Shown: positions 46,261 to 57,620, counted from the stretch's first letter. The stretch: 64,000 nt of DNA from Anisodus tanguticus (GCA_034509755.1 CM067557.1:12376001-12440000), one strand, 5' to 3'. Made by a program: numbers and translations. The notes: generated from the letters alone by a model not told the origin.

Positions 46261-46564
46261 GGTCTGAGAGCATGTCTTGGGACGCGGGATGGGAGGGGGT
46301 GTGCCGCGGGACTACCGGGAAGAGGAGGAAGGTCAGGGGTAGCGGGACCGGCTGGCCGATGCTCGGTTTTCTGAGAGGTGGCTGCGGAATCACCCTGAGA
46401 TGGGAAGTTTCGGGCCACCGTAGACAGAACCGGGTGGGTAGTGTGTCCCGGACTGTCTGAGGGGGTGGGTGTCAGGGTATGGGATGGCGGACTATGTAAA
46501 TCATGAATTAGAAGAGGGTTCAGGCCATCATCTAGGAAGTCGTAAGAATGCCGAGGTGACGAGT

Positions 46565-46990
46565 TTAGGGAGGGAAATAGAAATTGAGACTCCTCAAAGA
46601 GGACATGACGTGAAATAATAATTTTATGGCATGACAAGTCATATCACGAGTAACCACGATGATTGGTGGGGTAACCCAAAAACACACACGGGGAAGACCG
46701 GGGTTGGAGTTTGTGAGTAGTCGGATGGAGAGGATAATAGAGACATCCAAAGATACGTAAGTGTTGGTAGGAGGGGTTCCTACGAAACAAAACTTGAGTG
46801 GGTGACCATTGAGCTAAAGACTTGTTTGGGATTATCTTTAGGAGATGTGGCCATGGAGAGTGGGTAATACCAGAATTGAGGGGGAATTGAGGCGTGAGCA
46901 AGTAGGGAACGAATAAGGTTGTTTATGGTTCGGATTTTCCATTCGGCCTTACCATTTTGGGAAGAGGTGTAAGGGCAGGAAAAACGAAAG
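46565..46990 (-). pseudogene. copia integrase C-terminus (third element)
   Basis: The minus frame 46644-46901 reads QWSPTQVLFRRNPSYQHLRI, FGCLYYPLHPTTHKLQPRSS and PCVFLGYPTNHRGY. A Pro/Ser-rich hinge (46128-46637) leads to the reverse transcriptase. The catalytic core is missing apart from the edge near 46980. Confidence 0.82.
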
Positions 46991-47089
46991 GTGATCTCTG
47001 TAATTTGTGAGGCGGTCCCTCGAATCTTGATGTCTTAGAGGCTTCTTAGGGGTTTCTTTGGTTTTTTTTGTGCGACCGAGCTCGAAGAG

Positions 47090-47225
47090 CGCCTACGTAT
47101 CCCGTCTCGAGAATCAAGTCGAACGTAGTTCAGAACAAAGATAGTTGATTTTTTATAACAGATCGAGTCCTAAATGGATGCCTACATATCCCTCTTTGGG
47201 AATCAAGTCATTTACGTAGTTCATA
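47090..47225 (-). repeat. paired GGATACGTAGGC-type motif after pol
   Basis: Two related blocks: CGCCTACGTATCCCGTCTCG...GTCGAACGTAGTTC (47091-47131) and TGCCTACATATCCCTCTTTG...CATTTACGTAGTTC (47180-47223). A matching pair lies at 54085-54133 and 54199-54239. In minus-strand reading each runs from GAACTACG to GGATACGTAGGC. Confidence 0.75.
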
Positions 47226-47339
47226 TTACAAGGAAATGTCATTTGGTTTTTCTATTGTGATTACAGGTAGAGAAAATGCAATTACAAGTAAATAAAATGC
47301 GATTACAAGTAAATGGGGATTACAAACTTAAAAGGCATG

Positions 47340-48510
47340 TCCTCATGCATAGTATCTTTTGATAGCATCTAAGTTGATTGCCTTGGGCCAGTTTTGGCTG
47401 TCTATTTTTGTGAGGATTACATCTCTTCCTGATAATACCTTGCACACCATGTAGGGCCCTTGCCAGTTGGGTGCGAATTTTTCTTTGCACTCGTCTTAGT
47501 GTGGGAACATGCATTTGAGTACCAATTAGCCTATTTCAAAGATTCGGGCTCTACCCCATTTGTTGAAAGCACGTGCCATTCTCTGTTGGTATAGTTGACT
47601 ATGACATACGACAACCATCCTTTTTTCATCAATTAGATCCAGTTACTCATATCTTTTCTAAACCCACTTTACATTGTCCAGTTCTGCTTCTTGTACGATT
47701 CTGAGAAAATGTATCTCTACCTCAACTGGTATTACTGCTTCAGTGTCATAGATAAGTAAGTATGAAGCTGTTTCAATTGAGGTATGAGTAGTTTTTTGGT
47801 ATCCTAGAAATGCGTAGGGCAACTGTTCATGCCAACACTTGTCGTTGTTGGTCATTTTCCTTAATATCCTTTTGATGTTCTTATTGGCTGCCTCTACGAC
47901 TCCGTTCGTTTATGGCATGTAGGCGATCGAATTCTGATGAGTTATAAGGAACTGCTTGAGAATGTCCTTCATCAGATGACTGTTTAGATTTGCTCTATTA
48001 TTAGTTATGATTGACTCTGAGATGTCGAATTGGCATCTGATGTTGTTTCAAACGAAGTCTACTACCACTTTCTTTGTCACTGACTTATGGGATGTAGCTT
48101 CGACCCATTTCGTAAAGTAATCCATGGCCACTAAGATGAAGTGATGTCCATTGGATGTTAATGGTTGTATGAGCCCAATGACGTCCATACCCCAAGCTGC
48201 AAATGGCTAAGGTGAGATCAGGATATTGAGCTTACTTAGTGGGACTCTGATTAGATATCCGTGGATCTGACATTGATGGCATCTTTGCATGAATTTTTTA
48301 TAATCAGTTTCCATAATCATCCAATAGTAGCTCGCTCTCAAAATCTTCTTAACTAAGATGAACCCGTTCATGTGAGGGTCGTAAGTCCCAGCATGTACTT
48401 TTTCTAATAATTTTGTGACCTCTACGGCATCGACACAATTGAGTAGCCCTAGATCGGGTGTCCTCATGTAGGGTCCTCCATTGTTCAGGAAGAAATCATA
48501 CGACATTCTA
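47340..48510 (-). pseudogene. gypsy integrase (second gypsy element)
   Basis: Minus strand: the N-terminal region VTKLLEKVHAGTYDPHMNGF and FMQRCHQCQIHGYLIRVP (H2C2 zinc finger), then the core VAMDYFTKWVEATSHK (Asp), SIITNNRANLNSHLM (expected Asp reads Asn) and NGVVEAANKNIKRI (Glu). The end has YAFLGYQKTTHTSIETASY, then KFAPNWQGPYMVCKVLSGRD and AINLDAIKRYYA before the stop at about 47340. Several other stops are present. Confidence 0.9.
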
Positions 48511-48900
48511 TTGATGGTCTTCTTTTAATTGGCTGTGATATTCTCAAGATATGATGTCGAATTTGCTTAGAAGCATTTGCCACTTGGCCAATTTTCCTAT
48601 AGGCATGGGTTGGCGGAAGATATATTTCGGAGGACCCATCTTGGAGATCAGATGAGTAGTGTATGCTAATGAATAATGTCTCAACTTTTGTGTTATCCAT
48701 GTCAATGCACAACATGTCTTTTCCACCAGAGTATATTTTAACTCGGAAAAAGTGAACTTTTTACTAAGATAATAGATTGCTCGCTCTTTATTTCTAGTTT
48801 CATCGTGTTGTGACAACATGTATCCAAATGCATTATTCGATACCGACAAGTACAATAATAGTGGGATCCCTAGTCTGGGAGGGACCAAAACTGGCGGATC
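48511..48900 (-). pseudogene. gypsy RNase H (second gypsy element)
   Basis: The minus frame 48544-48888 reads PLLLYLSVSNNAFGYMLSQH, ERAIYYLSKKFTFSELKYTL, VEKTCCALTWITQKLRHYSL. This is the gypsy RNase H (expected YLS.....G..L.Q.....E.AIYYLSKK....E..Y...EK.C.AL) and continues into QPMPIGKLAKWQMLLSKFDI. Confidence 0.9.
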
Positions 48901-49670
48901 GGAGAGATATCTCTTGATAGTGTCAAAGGCTTTTTGGCATTCATCTGTCCACTTGGTGGGTGCATCCTTTTTTAATAGCTTGAGGATGAGCTAAATGATT
49001 ATCGTAGATTGTGCTATGAAACGTCTAATGTAGTCCAACCTTCCCAAAAAAATCATGACGTCTTTCTTAGTTTCTGGTAGTGGCAACTCTTGAATGACTT
49101 TGATTTTAGAGGGATCGAGTTATATGCCTCTGCGGCTGACTATGAACCCCAACAGTTTTCTGGCAGGCAATCTAACCGCGTATTTAGCTTTAGATTGAAC
49201 TTGTGAAGTCTGTTAAAGAAATTTCACAAGTGTATGATGTGATCAGAGCCATCTCGTGACTTGATTATGACGTTATCCACGTAGACTTCTATCTCTTTGT
49301 GCATCATGTCATTGAAGATGTCGGTCATTGCTCATATTTAGGCGGCGCCGACATTCTTGAGGCTGAACGGTATTACACGGTAGTGGTATACCTCATGGAG
49401 TAATGAACGTTGTTTTCTGTGCATCCTTTTTGCTTATCAGAATCTAATGGTAACCGACGAAACAATCTACAGATGACTGTAACTCATGCTTCACATAATT
49501 GTCAATGAGTATGTGGATGTTTGGAAGTGGGAAATTATCCTTAGGACTAGCCCGATTGAGATACTGATAGTCTACACAGATTAGGATCTTTTCGTCTTTC
49601 TTTGATACCGGCAAGATATTGGCCAACCATGTAGGGTAAGGAGTCACTTCCATGACCCTAAATTTTATCT
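48901..49670 (-). pseudogene. gypsy reverse transcriptase (second gypsy element)
   Basis: Minus strand: PTWLANILPVSKKDEKILIC, VDYQYLNRASPKDNFPLPNI and HILIDNYVKHELQSSVDCFV. Then, after shifts and stops, FNDMMHKEIEVYVDNVIIKS around 49260-49320. The polymerase box YVDD reads YVDN, a G-to-A change at the second Asp. RVT_1 family. Confidence 0.88.
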
Positions 49671-50106
49671 ATTTTTCGACCTCATCCTTAATTCTTATGT
49701 TTAGATTAGGCTTGAATTATGGAATTTTCTATTTGACTGGGGTGAAACCCTCGTTGATGGATATCTTGTGAGCTATGATATTTGGGCTTAGTCTGGGCAT
49801 GTCTGCATATGAACACGCGAATATGTCGACGTATTCCCTTAGGAGGTCTATTAACTCTTCTTTTCTGGGCCCGTACAAATGCACACTTATCGGGGTTTCT
49901 TCAACCGTTTCCTCGTCCCCAAGATTGATTGCTTCAGTTTTGTATAAATTAGGCTTCTGCTTATTCTTATACTAATCTTTTCGTCGATGAGGTCCTCTGG
50001 CAACTCTGCTTCCTCATCGTACTCCTTATATTCCTTTTCATCTGTATTACTTGACTCACTCGTCTAATGACATGTCACGATATTATGAGTTATTTTATTA
50101 TTATTA

Positions 50107-50370
50107 CTGTAAAACAAGGCAAAACAAGGTTAGTGTATAAAATATGTTATATATAAAATAAAGAGATTGATTTATGCATAAACTAAAGCTTTCATAGATT
50201 TTGATAAAAAAAAAAGAGTATAAACTGTGGTCCTGACTCGGATCAACATCGAGTCATTCCATTTTTTAAACATTACGTAGAAAAAAGTAAATATGCAAAT
50301 GGTGAATGCTCTATCCTCAATAGATTTCCACCAATTTTTTAAAGCAATTTTTTAAAATCATTCTCTCTAC
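50107..50370 (-). other. Ogre-type intron between protease and reverse transcriptase (264 nt)
   Basis: Reading the minus strand, the donor is CTCCTCG|GTAGAGAG at 50370 and the acceptor TTGCCTTGTTTTACAG| at 50107. The gap is AT-rich, with a stop immediately after the donor. The upstream exon ends NWTSIPLLAP plus CG; the downstream exon starts with T, completing an Arg codon, and continues NNNKITHNIV and DEKEYKEYDEEAELPEDLID. These are typical of the region before reverse transcriptase in this lineage. Introns at this place are known in Ogre elements. Confidence 0.75.
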
Positions 50371-51138
50371 CGAGGAGCCAAAAGTGGGATAGAGGTCCAG
50401 TTGGATAGCTGCTCATCTAAATCAGCGTCACAAATGGTGGGTGCTTCAAAGCATTCCTCAAATATCACGGTACACTCTTCTCTTGGAACAGCATCCCTAA
50501 ACCCTCTTCTGCATCTCCGCTGTTGTGCATAGGCGTGCGGATTGAGAATGAATGGTATAGACTTGGAAATGGCTTGTGTAACTGTGGAGGACCTTTCTTT
50601 TTCTGATCGGTATCGGCGACTTCTTCAGAGCTTGGTATGTATCCCAGACCAAAATGGTACTCGTTGGCCGAAATTGACACTGGTTCTTGGATGCCATAGA
50701 GCTCTCGGTCCACACCTTTGTCGGGTTTGAACCCGCTCTGGAGAATAGTTGCGGCAATCATCTTGTAAACTGGTGGCATAGGGATTTCCTCATCGTCATC
50801 TTGGTAGGTAGCTCCACAAGATCTACCACGTGAAAATCTGTGTCTCTAATGACTTTTCTATCACTGGTGCGGAGTTGTTAGGATAGTTGTGAATGCTAAC
50901 CGCTCCGTGGATCACCACTTCATGATCCTCCCAAATGAATTTTAGATACTGATGGAGAGATGGTGGCACTACACCGGCCATGTGTAACCAAGGCTTGCCC
51001 AATAGTAGGTTTTAATTGGCATTGATGGACATAACCTGAAGCTTAGTGGTAAAGTTAGAGGGTCACGTTGTGCTCCATCGAAAGCTCGCTAAGGGGGTCA
51101 CGTTGTGCTCCATCGAAAGCTCTTACATTGATACGGCT
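50371..51138 (-). pseudogene. G-patch-like segment after protease
   Basis: Minus frames: KMIAATILQSGFKPDKGVDR, ELYGIQEPVSISANEYHFGL, GYIPSSEEV. The pattern M...L..GF.PGKGLG..LQGI....N...FGLGY is the G-patch-like part found between protease and reverse transcriptase of Tat/Ogre-like gypsy elements. The G-K-G-L-G core reads DKGVDR, so it is altered. A 37 bp direct duplication lies at about 51060-51124. Confidence 0.7.
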
Positions 51139-51633
51139 CTAGCGTATCTTCCCAATGTTGTAGCCCAACTGCTTTAAGATTAATTCAAGGTATATGTTGA
51201 GATCAGCCCCATTGTTGACGAGTACTCGAGAGATGACCTTGTCTCTATACTTGATAGTGATGTAGAGGGCTTTGTTGTGGGTTGTTCCCTCTTTTGGTAA
51301 TTTATCTGAAGTGAAATAAATCTGATGGGCCCCAATGACATGCCCTACCATGTTGGTCAATGTTTCACTGCTTGTCCCTGTTGGGACTTGGGCTTCATCC
51401 AATATTTTCATTAAGGCTTGACGATGTTGTGATGAACTCAAGAGAAGTGCCATTACCAATATACGAGCTGATGTTTTTTGCAAGTGTTCAACAATAGAAT
51501 ATTTTTTTGGCTGCATCCTGTGCCAAAAGTCCTTGACCTCCCATTCAGTGATGGACCTCCTTTGATTTGTTTTCCTATGGGGCGCTCCATGCACCAACGC
51601 TTCGGGAGTATAACGTCTTCCCGATCTGGTCAT
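51139..51633 (-). pseudogene. gypsy protease (second gypsy element)
   Basis: The minus frame (164 codons) begins MTRSGRRYTPEALVHGAPHR and contains EVKDFWHRMQPKKYSIVEHL, then ALYITIKYRDKVISRVLVNN, GADLNIYLELILKQLGYN. The active-site triad DNG or DSG reads NNG, so the catalytic Asp is replaced by Asn. It is otherwise open. Confidence 0.87.
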
Positions 51634-51945
51634 TCACTGGGCTATAGCCATTTGGATGATGAATTCTCTTCTTGGAGTTGGAATTACTTCTTGTGGTACC
51701 GAACCATGAATAGTTTCTTAGGGGCTGGGATCATCACCTTGAATTGTGGTCGCTCTTGCAGAGTGAGAGAGATGACTGTCCATTCTAAGCTTTCAACGGA
51801 TTTTAGGTCTAATGGTTGGCATATAGCCCAAATCTTTTTCTCTCTCAATCATGTGTATATGGTTGGCGCCATGATTGGGAAAAGGATTTGTGTTTACGTT
51901 TGGTGTTGCGGCCTCCAAGATAATTTCTCATTTATCGATTAAGTC

Positions 51946-53770
51946 CTATAACTTGTGCTTTAGATTGATACAATCTTCTGTAGTGTGCCAATTCCCTCTG
52001 GAATGGTCAGTGCAAGTTTGATCGGCTTTGTAGAAGTGACTTCCAGGGTTAGCACGCCTTGGCGGCACAGTTTGAATGATATCGGCAGTGTTTAATTTCG
52101 TGAACAAACTTGTTCGGGTCTCACGAAGTGGAGTGAATGTCCGAGGAGGCTTCTTTTCAAAGTTTGGACGTGACAAATCATAGGTGGCCGTAGGCGGCTG
52201 ATTTCGATGGTTTTGATAATTCTGAGGTGCTTGATAAGCAGGTGCGGGAACTTGGTAATTTGGTGATGAAGCTTGTTAAGAGGGTATTGGTGTTTGGTAG
52301 TTTGGCTGTGGAGATTGATAGGCTGGAGCCATTGTTTGGTAATTGGGTTGTGCGTAGTATAGTGGCACAAGGCTGTATGGGGATGATATGAAGTTACTTG
52401 GGAGAGGAGATTGGTATATATTGAAGGATAATTGTGATCCTTCTTTTCTGCGACTCCTCAGGCTAGGGGTATGGGAGACGTTTTCCACATCTTCTTTGAT
52501 TTTCTTTGTAAACCGGTAGCACTTGCCAAACCAGCTTTATTGGCGACGCATATGATCTTTCTGGTTTTGAGACCGTCTTTTATTGCCTCTCTCATATTGA
52601 CTAGTTCAGAGAATGGCCTCCTGGCCATAGACAGTATGCGGTCGTAACAGTCCAATTCTAGTGATCGCCTAAAGACCAAAACTCATCTTGGCTCATTGGC
52701 AGCTGTACTCGGCCGGCTTTGGCCCTTCATCTACTCACATACTCATGGTAGGTTTCAGTAGACTTTCATTTTATCTTCTCCAAGTAGTAGCGATCGGGGA
52801 CGATTTCCATGTTAAAGCAGAATCTATCCACGAAGGCCCCTACCATTTCTTCCCAGGAGTCCCGGCAACGGATGTCTTGAGTTGTGAACCACTCTGACGC
52901 CTCTCCTATGAGGCTTCGACTGAACAACCTCATTATCAGTGCTTCATTCCTCTTGATCCCATCCAGATGGTCATAGTATGCTCTTAGGTGAGCCTTAGGA
53001 TTCCTTGTCCCGTTGAAAAGTTCAAACTTGGGCACTTTGAAGCCTTCATGCAAGTCCAAATCTGGATGCATGCACAAGTCATCATATCTCAAGATCGTTG
53101 CTTTTTGAGATCCCTTGTTGGATTTCTCGAGCAGATCTACCATTTTCTACTCCATTTCTTTGTCCTTTCGATCCTGCTCAACTCTCCATGCCTTTTACAT
53201 CTCTTCCTAGTGGTCAAGCTCTGGCGAAGAGTCAATCAAAGTAAGTGGAGTATGAAAGGATACTATGGGGTGTGTTGGATGACTTTTGGGGGTGACGACA
53301 GATCTGGGTGTTGTGTGGGTAGTGGTATTTTGATATATGTTGGGATCAACATAAGTAAGTGGTGCTTGAAAAGAAGGCATGGAACGGGAGGTCCCGACTA
53401 TGTGGGTGGCATTTGTTGGAGGTGGGGTTTGGTATGAGGTACTAGCCTGGGTACTTGGGAAGTGTTCGGGTATGGGTGAGTTCATTAATGGAAAGGGCAG
53501 TGGAGGCCTTCTCGTCCCAACATCAACTGCCTCTCTGGTAGCATTGATGGCTTCGTTCTTTGTGACTTGTTCTTGAAGGTCCGCGATCTTTCTGAATAGC
53601 AAACTGATCACATCATCGGCATGGAAGGCATTTTGAAGATCCTGAGGCACAATGTCCTCGATAGTCAGGGCATCTTTGTTACGCACCTCTTCGGGAGTAC
53701 TAGTCATTTTTCCTTGATTTTGTTGGTTCAGGGATGCTGCTGCGGCTTTTGATCTGGTGAAGTATGACAT
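51946..53770 (-). pseudogene. gypsy gag (second gypsy element)
   Basis: The start at 53770 gives MSYFTRSKAAAASLNQQNQG and a Pro/Thr-rich N-terminus to 53207. The core 52766-53143 reads HEGFKVPKFELFNGTRNPKA, HLRAYYDHLDGIKRNEALIM, RLFSRSLIGEASEWFTTQDI, SWEEMVGAFVDRFCFNMEIV. This is the retrotransposon gag domain. The C-terminal 51946-52176 has FYKADQTCTDHSRGNWHTTE and DCINLKHKL, the His/Cys motif of this gag lineage. Broken into about five frames. Confidence 0.88.
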
Positions 53771-54524
53771 TGTGACGCAACACGGATCATTATAGAAAAC
53801 AATAACTCAAAGGAAAATGACGTCAATACGTTAGTAGAAAATATCAATGCAATATATCACATACAAGTTGCACATACGGCACATAGACTCGTGTATTTGA
53901 TCTAAACTCTTGATCAACTTTCCATTTTAGGGGTATTTTGGTCTTTTTGGCCAATGGTTTTTAGGGTTTTGGTTTGAATGTCTATGGTCTATTTGCTACC
54001 ACGACGTTGTTGAACCAAAAACATCTTCTACAAATAGGGAGGATTATAATTTATATTATATAGGGGTCGAGCCTTATGTAGACTATCTACGTATCCCTCC
54101 GTGGAAAATCAGGCCCTTTCGTAGTTCGGGTTATATGGAAATTAATCATAACTTCTTCTACCCGAATCTTACCTAGACCAAGCCCAATATGGGATTCATA
54201 TGTATCCCTCCTCGAAAGATCAGGTCGGACGTAGTTTCTTTTACAAAAAAAGAAGGGGATACCTTTTGATTGAAAGAGAAAGGGGGACGCCTAAACTACC
54301 CAAAAGATGACTTCTTCTTGAAGTCATGGCGGGTCATCGTCCTTACGACCACACATTTTCTGATGGCTTTCTTAGAGGCGATCGTGTATCACTGACCAGA
54401 TTTGAATAGTGTTGACAAGATGCTCTAGATCAAATTTGAAGGCTTCGTATTCTTCGATGTCATGCCCCGGTGCCCCTAAATGGTATAAGCAAATCTTCAT
54501 CCTCGAAGTGCTGGTAGAGGGTTT
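53771..54524 (-). other. leader or upstream region with paired GGATACGTAGGC-type motif
   Basis: Upstream of gag. It contains two CTACGTATCCC...CGTAGTTC blocks at 54085-54133 and 54199-54239, like those at 47090-47225. No primer-binding site or LTR edge was found. Confidence 0.5.
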
Positions 54525-55846
54525 TCAAGTGGATCCGATTAGGCGAACCTTTTCAGTGCGAGCTAAAAAGGAGCAGATGTTTGTGTATAAATATTCAAAG
54601 GCAGTAAAGTCGTAATGTCGTAATTGAGTTTCTATGGTGATTCCTTCACCAGGCATGATGGGGTGGTAGACAAATAGGGGGTATGGTCCCCACATGTTAC
54701 GAGTGACCTTCTCGTTAATCTGTCTGATGACTCTTCTTTTGAAGGCCACACACTCATCTATGACGTGGACAGGCTGATTCCTATGGAATAGGCATTTCTT
54801 GTGAGCAAATAGGGATGTACAATGTTGGGAGGACGTCGGAGCTAGTACATGCCAATCCGGCGGATTTCATCCCATCATATACCTTGATGTTTCACACTGC
54901 CTTGGGTACAAATCTGAAAAGTGAACCCCGAGCTTTGAGGGCAATTGCCTACCACATCATAGATGACGTACAGGGAGGCCCTTGTGGCATCCCATAGGAG
55001 CTAACAGCTTCATCAGTAGTCAGGGTGACTTCTTCAGGTACCTGCTTGATTCTTCATACGGCATAGGATCATTCTCCGGCAAATCTGACAATGGAACATA
55101 GTCATCCACCAGTTTCTTGACCTCTTCAGAAACGTTTTGGTAGTGACATTTCCCGTCGGGGGACTCTTCCGCAAGGTTTCCCAAAAACTCCAAAATTTCA
55201 TCTACCTCTTTCATTTTGGCTCTTGCCAAGTCAATATTTATATCAACCTTGTGGATTTTTTTCCCGAAGCTAATCTTTGGTCTCTTTGTCGCTGACCAAA
55301 TCGACGATTGATGATATGGCACTTTACTGTCGAAAGTATCCATCAGTAGCAAATCAACCTTTAAGAGGAGGTGCACATTTAGTTTAGTTTTGGTATTTTC
55401 TTGTGTTTTTCTTTTGGGTTGGTATTCGGATGTGGGACCAATCAAGAGTTCAGACGGAACACATGAAAATACATAAGCAGTTTATACCATAAAAGCACAT
55501 AAGTAGTTATAACTTTCGTGTTCCTAAACCTCATTACTCCAAGGCTTTCTAATCATTTGAAGTATAATTGTGCCAAATATTAATTAAAACCATTGCCCCA
55601 TAATCATTTCATTAATAATATGTTTTTCCTAGTGGGGTTACAAAAAGATGAATAAAGCAGTGAAATAAAAAAAAAGTCATCCCTAGTGGCGGATGATGAA
55701 GCTCTGTCTGTCAAAGCTCTCTTGGCCATTCGAAGGGCATTCTGAATCCGGAGATGAATAGACATCAACAATGAATCGACCCAATATCCTTTCTCTGTGA
55801 AGGTCATGAGTGTATCCTCATGCGAGCGTCTAAGTCCTCTAGACAC
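54525..55846 (-). pseudogene. unrecognised minus-strand frames upstream of gag
   Basis: Three frames (54525-54749, 55020-55445, 55604-55846) follow the same strand as gag. The longest has SKVPYHQSSIWSATKRPKIS, KVDINIDLARAKMKEVDEIL and EEVKKLVDDYVPLSDLPEND. The family is not recognised. Between the last two, a broken frame reads YGMPQGPPCTSSMMW and SLFRFVPKAV. They may be a 5' extra ORF (known in Ogre elements) or part of a different element. Confidence 0.45.
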
Positions 55847-56799
55847 TCGTGACTACTGCTGGAAATTGGGCAGTGGCCCAATTCCCGTATCTAGTACCTG
55901 ATTGTGAAGATGGGACAGCGGGCCACTGGCAGTTGGCCCATGGCCAGTTTGCTGGTGGTCCAGTTGGCCGGGACCCCCCAGTGGCTCGTCCTCTCATGTA
56001 CAAAATCTGCTCAATTACCGTGGGTTTCTATACAACACCGAGAATCAATATTCATAAATATACACATAATATGTGTATCTCGTGTATATTATGTGTATAT
56101 TTAACAGTTGAAATAGTAAATACTCATAATAATACAAATAAACAACTGAATGGAGATGACATATCTAAGGAAAGTGAGGATGAAGATATACTCAATATAT
56201 CTTTGTAAATGTAGATAGGAATGCCGGTAACAACAAATTAATAGAAAAAATAAAAAAGATCTTGGTAGAATCAGAGATGTGATAATAGGTGGTTGAGGAG
56301 TTTGTTCCAAGACACTTATCGATGTAACTGACAAAGCAAAATCATATGACATTGTTAACAACTTTAACAAGAGCTAATAAATTCAAAAAAAAAGAAAGAA
56401 AGATGAATTTTCAAGTGATTTCGATAGATCTGGACAGGAAGACAATAAGGATCAAATATATCAAAATTAGTTTAGATGTGCTACCGTCCCTTTTTAGTTC
56501 ATACGTTTGTAAGGAAAAAATTGAGGTTGATAACTCAAATTTCTTCTTGATTTTTATATTTTTTCATTACTTAAGCATCCTCCTTTGTAATATCATCATA
56601 AGGTGTAATATAAATTTTGTGATGATCACAAAATATCTAGTTTTCTCTAATTCTTACTTTTGCGCGCTTGTATTTAGAGGTTGCGGACCCACCTTGAAGG
56701 GTGGGGGGCACGTGCCCCAGGTAACTTCGAAAAAAATCATGTATATATGTTATATACCTTAAAAACTATGATATATTTTAAAAGGACCCCTCAAATATA
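55847..56799. other. spacer, no gene seen
   Basis: A GC-rich patch at 55860-56000 (GGGCCACTGGCAGTTGGCCC) is followed by AT-rich DNA. At 56705-56718 is a perfect palindrome, GGGGCACGTGCCCC, containing the G-box core CACGTG. It sits in a repeat-like phrase (GACCCACCTTGAAGGGTGGG), so it is not evidence of a promoter. Confidence 0.5.
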
Positions 56800-56802
56800 A
56801 TT

Positions 56803-56885
56803 GTTAGAGTAGCTTAGCTGGTCAACATGCCCCTCAATTCATGCTCTGCAACTAGAGTTTGAATCTCTGCTAAAATATTTTTATT
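56803..56885 (+). mobile_element. tRNA-like SINE head
   Basis: GTTAGAGTAGCTTAGCTGGT holds a Pol III A box (TAGCTTAGCTGG, 56810-56821). GAGTTTGAATC (56855-56865) holds a B box, with normal tRNA spacing of about 33 bases. There is no full cloverleaf or CCA-compatible end; T-rich sequence follows. It reads as a SINE or tRNA-derived relic rather than a tRNA gene. Confidence 0.65.
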
Positions 56886-57255
56886 TTATTTTGTAGAGCA
56901 AACCTGCGTCTTTACAAGTTTCTAGTCACATAATTTTTATTTTTATTTTTTAATATTTTTGTTCTTTAGTGCCCCTCCCACTTTACTTTTTCATTAAATC
57001 CCTCTCCTCAAACAGTCTCAAATTCCCCATTAATCATTAAATTTTTGGAATATTTACTTGACATAACTAACTCTAAGAGGTATTTATGATTAGTAACTAC
57101 CTTTTAATTTAATTAATTTTCATAGCTATAATGATTTTTTAATTTACTTATCATAGCTTTACCAAAGAGATACATTATTCCACTGTATCAATCTTTTTTC
57201 TCAACCATCTCTCTCTTCCCTTAACTCTCTCTCCTTTTTCCCTCTCTCTTCTCCC

Positions 57256-57620
57256 TTGGCCGATGTCGGTTATCTTCTCCGGCGAAGCTCTATCGGAGCC
57301 CAACCAACACAACGCCTCTCTCTCTTCCCTTCTCTCATCTCCACCCATCACCACCCTCTGCCTCTCTCTCTCTCTCTCTCTGTTTTATTTTTCCTCACCT
57401 CTCAGATCAGTGCGATACAGTGGCAATCCGGCAGAGCTCTACCGGAGCCCACCAAAACAACCGCCTCTCTCTCTATCTTCCCTTCTCTCATCTCCACCTA
57501 TCACTTCCCTCCACCTGCGATCTCACTTTCATCTTCTTCCACCTCACCTCCCAGATCTGTGCGATCTCACTTTCATCTTCTTTCACAAACAACCTCCCTT
57601 TTTTCTTTAAAAAAATATTT
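57256..57620 (+). repeat. CT-rich tandem duplication, two units
   Basis: Unit one (about 57281-57420) and unit two (about 57431-57560) share AGAGCTCTA/ACCGGAGCCCA, CGCCTCTCTCTCT, CTTCCCTTCTCTCATCTCCA and CAGATC.GTGCGAT. A (CT)n run lies at 57362-57382. Frames up to 128 codons cross it but encode only Ser/Leu/Pro-rich low-complexity sequence. Confidence 0.75.

Larger units (their letters stand above)
44727..47030 (-). mobile_element. third Ty1/copia element, 5'-truncated
   Basis: Minus-strand copia pol, from part of integrase to RNase H, followed by a short 3' LTR. Sequence stops being copia-like at about 47030, where gypsy-associated sequence begins. Pol motifs resemble the element at 59967-64000 (both have a hinge with CVFLGY and YKCYDL/YYPL-like ends). 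Confidence 0.8.
47040..53770 (-). mobile_element. Ty3/gypsy Tat/Ogre-like element, LTRs not found
   Basis: The minus strand carries gag (53770-51946), protease (51633-51139), a G-patch-like segment, an intron-like gap, reverse transcriptase, RNase H and integrase ending in a stop near 47340. The order is gypsy. Neither LTR was identified. The left side is joined to a truncated copia at about 47030. Frames upstream of gag reach 55846 and may belong to it. Confidence 0.85.

Noticed and set aside
56705..56718. G-box palindrome as a promoter element
   Set aside because: It lies in a dispersed-repeat phrase with no gene nearby.
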